From positions 377,911-441,910 of the forward strand of contig NZ_HE997627.1 in assembly GCF_000312385.1 (NCBI RefSeq): a stretch of DNA of 64,000 bases. Direction: 5' to 3'. The notes under the pieces were generated by a model that saw only the letters and a program-made list of their open reading frames with translations, was not told the origin of the DNA and did no database searches. Positions 62,279 through 64,000 of the stretch are shown in pieces. Both the position numbers and the translations under genes were made by a program. The stretch is from Tsukamurella sp. 1534. GTDB lineage: Bacteria; Actinomycetota; Actinomycetes; Mycobacteriales; Mycobacteriaceae. Position 1 is the first letter of the stretch, and each line of letters begins with the position of its first letter.

Positions 62279-64000
62279 ATGAGCCAGGCAGACGATGCAT
62301 TCGAACACAGGAGAGCGGTCCGCCGACCGCTGCCGCCCGAGTTCGAGGACGTCGCCGGCCTGGATGCGGCCGCCCTGCTGGCCGACCTGCGCTCGGTGCT
62401 CGTGGAGGCGAACCGGTTGGACGCGAGGAAGAACGCAGTGCTCTCCCAATTGTTCGCGGTCCGTGACGATGCCCGACAGTGCCGGGCCGAGTCCGACCGC
62501 CGGTTCGTCGGGGACTGGGACGAACTGGTCGCCGAGGTCGGCGCGGTGTTGCAGGTCGGGCGGGGTGGCGCGTCCGCGGCCGTGCATCGCGGTCTGGATC
62601 TGCGGGAGCGGTTGCCCCGTGTGTTCGCGGTCTGCGCCACCGGGATCGTGACGAACCAGCAGCTGTACGCCGTGCTGCGGTACGCGTCGGCGATCATCGA
62701 CGATCGCGTGCTCCACGAATTCGATGTGCGGATGGCGTTGTGGTTGTCGGGAATCCTCGCGGACCCCGATGTCGCGGTGACCGCGTCGGCGGTGGAGGAG
62801 GCGGCGAAGCAGGTTCTGGTGCGGATCGACATCGATGCCGTGCCGCAGGTTCCGGAGAAGAAGCCGCGGTTCGGGATCGACATGCATGCGCGGGCGGACG
62901 GGACCGTCGATGTCGAAGCCGTCATCCCGAAGGCCGACGGGATCCGCTTCGCCGCCCTGCTCGCGGACATGCTCAAGACCACCTGCCGGAAGGATCCGCG
63001 CACGCTGGGTGAGCGGCAGGTCGCCGCGCATGCGGCGTTGATCGAGGGCTACGAGACTCTCGGCTGCCAGTGTTCCGACGATGCCTGCCGGTTCAAGGAC
63101 CGCAAACCTCGTGTGGCGGCGATCGCCCCCGAGATGAGGGCGCTGGCGTTGATCGTCCTCAACGAATCCGACCTCCGCCCACCGGAACCCGCCGCAGCCG
63201 AACCCCAGCCCGCCACCGCCACCGCTGCGGTCGACGACGTGATCACCCTGTTCGACGAACCACCCGCCGCCGAAGACACCACGAGCGATGCGGAAGTCAC
63301 GAACGACGCGGACAACGCAGACAGCGAGGGCGACGTATCCGAAACACCCGGGGGCATCGTCTCCGGCGACTCGGGTGCATCTCCCGCGACATCTCCTTCC
63401 GACTCTCCCGCGGTGCATGAATCTCGCGGATCGACCGGCCCCGGTCTGCCTCCTGAGCCGGCATCCTCGGACTCGTCGGGTGGGGCGTACGTGGTGTGCG
63501 ACGAACTCGGGATCTCCGGGCCGGTCACCGCGGAGCAGGCGAACGATCTGACCGCCGACTGCGACACCACCATCCGGGCCCTCGGCAAACGGAATCCGGA
63601 GACCGGTGAAGTTCATCTCGCCGGGGCGTCCGGGTACACGCCGACGCAGTACCAACTGCTGATCATGCGGCTGACCTACCCGACGTGCGTGTTCCCCGGC
63701 TGCAGTGTGCCGTCGACCCGCTGCCAAGCCGACCACGTCGCCGAATACGACCACAAGAATCCAGCCCGCGGCGGACCCACAACGGTCGCCGGGAAACACG
63801 GCCCCGGGAACCTGGTACCGCTCTGCGGATTCCACCACCGCATCAAAACCGAAACCGGATGGCTCTCCGACATCCTCGACGACGGCACCGTCGAATGGCA
63901 CCACCCTGCCGGCGGTATCTGGCTCACCCCACCCGGCGCCGCCCAGGAGCTCCTCCCCGGGCTCGGGAAACTCATCTGGGACACCCCCGCCCGCACCCCG
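62279..64000 (+). CDS. DUF222/HNH endonuclease (13E12 repeat type), runs off window
   Basis: At least 574 residues, still open at base 64000. An N-terminal DUF222 helical domain (about 20-270, with RGGASAAVHRGLDLRERLPR), a low-complexity acidic/Ser-Pro linker (about 300-400) and a C-terminal HNH nuclease: zinc-type CVFPGC (CxxxxC), QADHVAEYDHKNPARGG (the DH pair), then GNLVPLCGFHHRIKTETGW (N and second HH). Such genes occur in many copies in mycobacteria and Tsukamurella. ATG 62279 lies seven bases past a TAGACT hexamer (62266-62271), so it may be leaderless. AAA, CCA and GAA codons are commoner near the 3' end than in neighbouring genes, which may hint at separate origin. Confidence 0.9.
   Translation, partial: MSQADDAFEHRRAVRRPLPPEFEDVAGLDAAALLADLRSVLVEANRLDARKNAVLSQLFAVRDDARQCRAESDRRFVGDWDELVAEVGAVLQVGRGGASAAVHRGLDLRERLPRVFAVCATGIVTNQQLYAVLRYASAIIDDRVLHEFDVRMALWLSGILADPDVAVTASAVEEAAKQVLVRIDIDAVPQVPEKKPRFGIDMHARADGTVDVEAVIPKADGIRFAALLADMLKTTCRKDPRTLGERQVAAHAALIEGYETLGCQCSDDACRFKDRKPRVAAIAPEMRALALIVLNESDLRPPEPAAAEPQPATATAAVDDVITLFDEPPAAEDTTSDAEVTNDADNADSEGDVSETPGGIVSGDSGASPATSPSDSPAVHESRGSTGPGLPPEPASSDSSGGAYVVCDELGISGPVTAEQANDLTADCDTTIRALGKRNPETGEVHLAGASGYTPTQYQLLIMRLTYPTCVFPGCSVPSTRCQADHVAEYDHKNPARGGPTTVAGKHGPGNLVPLCGFHHRIKTETGWLSDILDDGTVEWHHPAGGIWLTPPGAAQELLPGLGKLIWDTPARTP

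Overview
The window is very GC-rich, packed with genes on both strands, and free of tRNA, rRNA, CRISPR or recognisable insertion sequences. Gene content points to an actinobacterium of the order Mycobacteriales. The evidence is an NrtR-controlled nadABC operon, a bioB gene followed by a BsaP-type auxiliary protein and a DUF2567 protein, many luciferase-like (LLM) and F420-type enzymes, a DUF222/HNH gene of the 13E12 type, and a block (40224-55220) whose order recalls Mycobacterium tuberculosis Rv2551c-Rv2575. A Tsukamurella- or Gordonia-like organism would fit, but the genus is an inference.

Layout. 1-2919: an OmpR-type two-component system (kinase cut by the window edge), divergent from a Met-rich DM13 lipoprotein and a DoxX-like membrane protein. 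2876-7027: nadA-nadB-nadC (de novo NAD) divergent from the Nudix-type regulator nrtR, with an inverted repeat touching the nrtR start. 7035-10711: an acyl-ACP desaturase, a membrane protein, and an LLM monooxygenase/FMN reductase pair behind two palindromes. 10696-17483: biotin region, in two minus-strand units: bioB-bsaP-DUF2567-macro domain, and bioA-bioF-bioD. BioQ-like sites lie upstream of bioB and on the bioF start, and a secreted class A acid phosphatase lies between the two units. 17516-22311: trehalose synthesis from maltodextrin (treY, an unknown gene, treZ). 22345-28445 and on to 29119: LLM enzymes, a PPOX protein, ilvA, small membrane proteins and a NarL-type two-component system.

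29159-37955: a polar-amino-acid-type ABC transporter followed by an LLM enzyme, facing an acyl-CoA ligase and three more LLM monooxygenases. This gene mix resembles organosulfur amino-acid utilisation loci. 38168-40222: a secreted CocE/NonD-type hydrolase. 40224-46396: prepilin peptidase, thioesterase, aroE, mltG, ruvX and alaS. 46501-54215: rarA, an APH-like kinase, a transglutaminase, a circularly permuted ATP-grasp/alpha-E fusion and aspS. 54312-56924: a zinc metallopeptidase and a DUF885 peptidase-like protein.

57023-62160: a five-gene run with every junction a 4-base GTGA overlap: unknown Cys-pair protein, MFS exporter, SAM methyltransferase, NtaA-type flavin monooxygenase, MHS-type importer. 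I consider this the best candidate for an undescribed metabolic module. The window ends inside a DUF222/HNH endonuclease gene. No stretch above 300 bases lacks a gene; the longest gap is 37956-38167. Start codons were often chosen from TGA/GTG or TGA/ATG overlaps, which are very common here.
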